Program-made: the position numbers and the translations under genes
DNA from: Planctomycetota bacterium
Lineage (GTDB): Bacteria; Planctomycetota; PUPC01; DSUN01
Direction: 5' to 3'
DNA length: 6,588 bases
NCBI GenBank assembly: GCA_016872875.1
Contig: VGYW01000449.1
Location: 1-6,588, forward strand
Notes under the pieces: generated by a model
What the model was told of the DNA's origin: nothing
Database searches by the model: none
What the model saw: the letters and a program-made list of their open reading frames with translations, nothing else
Shown: positions 6,347 through 6,588 of the stretch, piece by piece
How positions within the stretch are numbered: the stretch's first letter is position 1
Layout: every line of letters starts with the position of its first letter

Positions 6347-6348
6347 GC

Positions 6349-6588
6349 ATGATCGTCATCCTCGGCGCCGGCCTGGCTGGCCTCAGCACTGCGTATCACT
6401 TGCGGCGGGGGGGACGCCGCGACGTTGCGCTCCACGAGCGCGAGGAGCGCCCAGGCGGCCTCTGCCGCTCCGAGACCCGCGACGGCTTCACCTTCGACCA
6501 CACGGGCCACTTCCTCCACCTGCGCACACCCAAGGTGGAGCGACTGCTGAGCCGCTGGCTGGGGCGTGAGCTGGACCGCGTCATCCGA
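6349..6588 (+). CDS. FAD-dependent amine-oxidase/UGM-like oxidoreductase (3' truncated)
   Basis: ATG 6349 follows the previous stop by two bases, with GGAGG at 6333-6337 eleven bases upstream; the window ends after 80 codons. The N-terminus MIVILGAGLAGLSTAYHL is a dinucleotide-binding fold (GxGxxG: GAGLAG). HEREERPGGLCRSE (29-42) has the acidic ribose-binding strand followed by the GG motif of flavin amine oxidases, and GFTFDHTGHFLHLR follows. These features place it in the NAD(P)-binding-like/amine-oxidase group that includes UDP-galactopyranose mutase and protoporphyrinogen-oxidase-like enzymes. In a glycan cluster a mutase or a lipid/sugar redox role is the likeliest reading, but the substrate part of the protein is missing. 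It is probably co-transcribed and translationally coupled with the GT2 gene. Confidence 0.88.
   Translation, partial: MIVILGAGLAGLSTAYHLRRGGRRDVALHEREERPGGLCRSETRDGFTFDHTGHFLHLRTPKVERLLSRWLGRELDRVIR

Overview
This 6.6-kb, GC-rich window (strong preference for C or G at third codon positions) carries five genes, all on the + strand. Their spacing suggests one transcription unit for making a cell-surface glycan or glycolipid. The sequence resembles a large-genome bacterium of the Planctomycetota/PVC type or a neighbouring uncultured phylum. That placement is inferred from composition, gene types and short junction repeats that read as peptides such as NPKSEIR; no marker gene is present to confirm it.

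Layout: 1-693 is the C-terminal part of a DegT/DnrJ/EryC1 (PLP-dependent) sugar aminotransferase, cut by the window start. About 791-3103 is a large membrane protein with a spermidine-synthase-like Rossmann domain between two membrane blocks. 3104-3290 is an intergenic region dominated by an imperfect GTC/GAC inverted repeat. 3291-5600 is one open frame joining a GT2 polyprenyl-phosphate-sugar-synthase-like domain to a GT-C-like polytopic membrane protein. 5597-6346 is a second GT2 enzyme with a canonical DAD motif, probably starting at a TTG that overlaps the previous stop. 6349-6588 is the N-terminus of a FAD-dependent amine-oxidase/UDP-galactopyranose-mutase-like enzyme, cut by the window end.

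How the genes may work together (inference): the aminotransferase makes an amino sugar nucleotide; the two GT2 enzymes move sugars onto a lipid carrier or acceptor; the GT-C part uses a lipid-linked sugar on the outer face of the membrane; the FAD enzyme modifies a sugar or lipid. The role of the spermidine-synthase-like membrane protein is unknown.

The most unusual signal is at the gene junctions. Short tandem heptamers (AATCAGM, AATCCGC, AAATCCG) occur three times: at the aminotransferase/membrane-protein junction, inside the GT2/GT-C fusion as a long hairpin, and at the start of the second GT2. Because 7 is not a multiple of 3 and these units contain no stop, every forward frame reads the same open heptapeptide. 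The arrays therefore behave as frame-independent linkers, and here they appear to have fused one gene pair and supplied the N-terminus of another gene. A degenerate GCAGAGRM octamer array and the GTC/GAC palindrome add two more repeat types within the same few kilobases.
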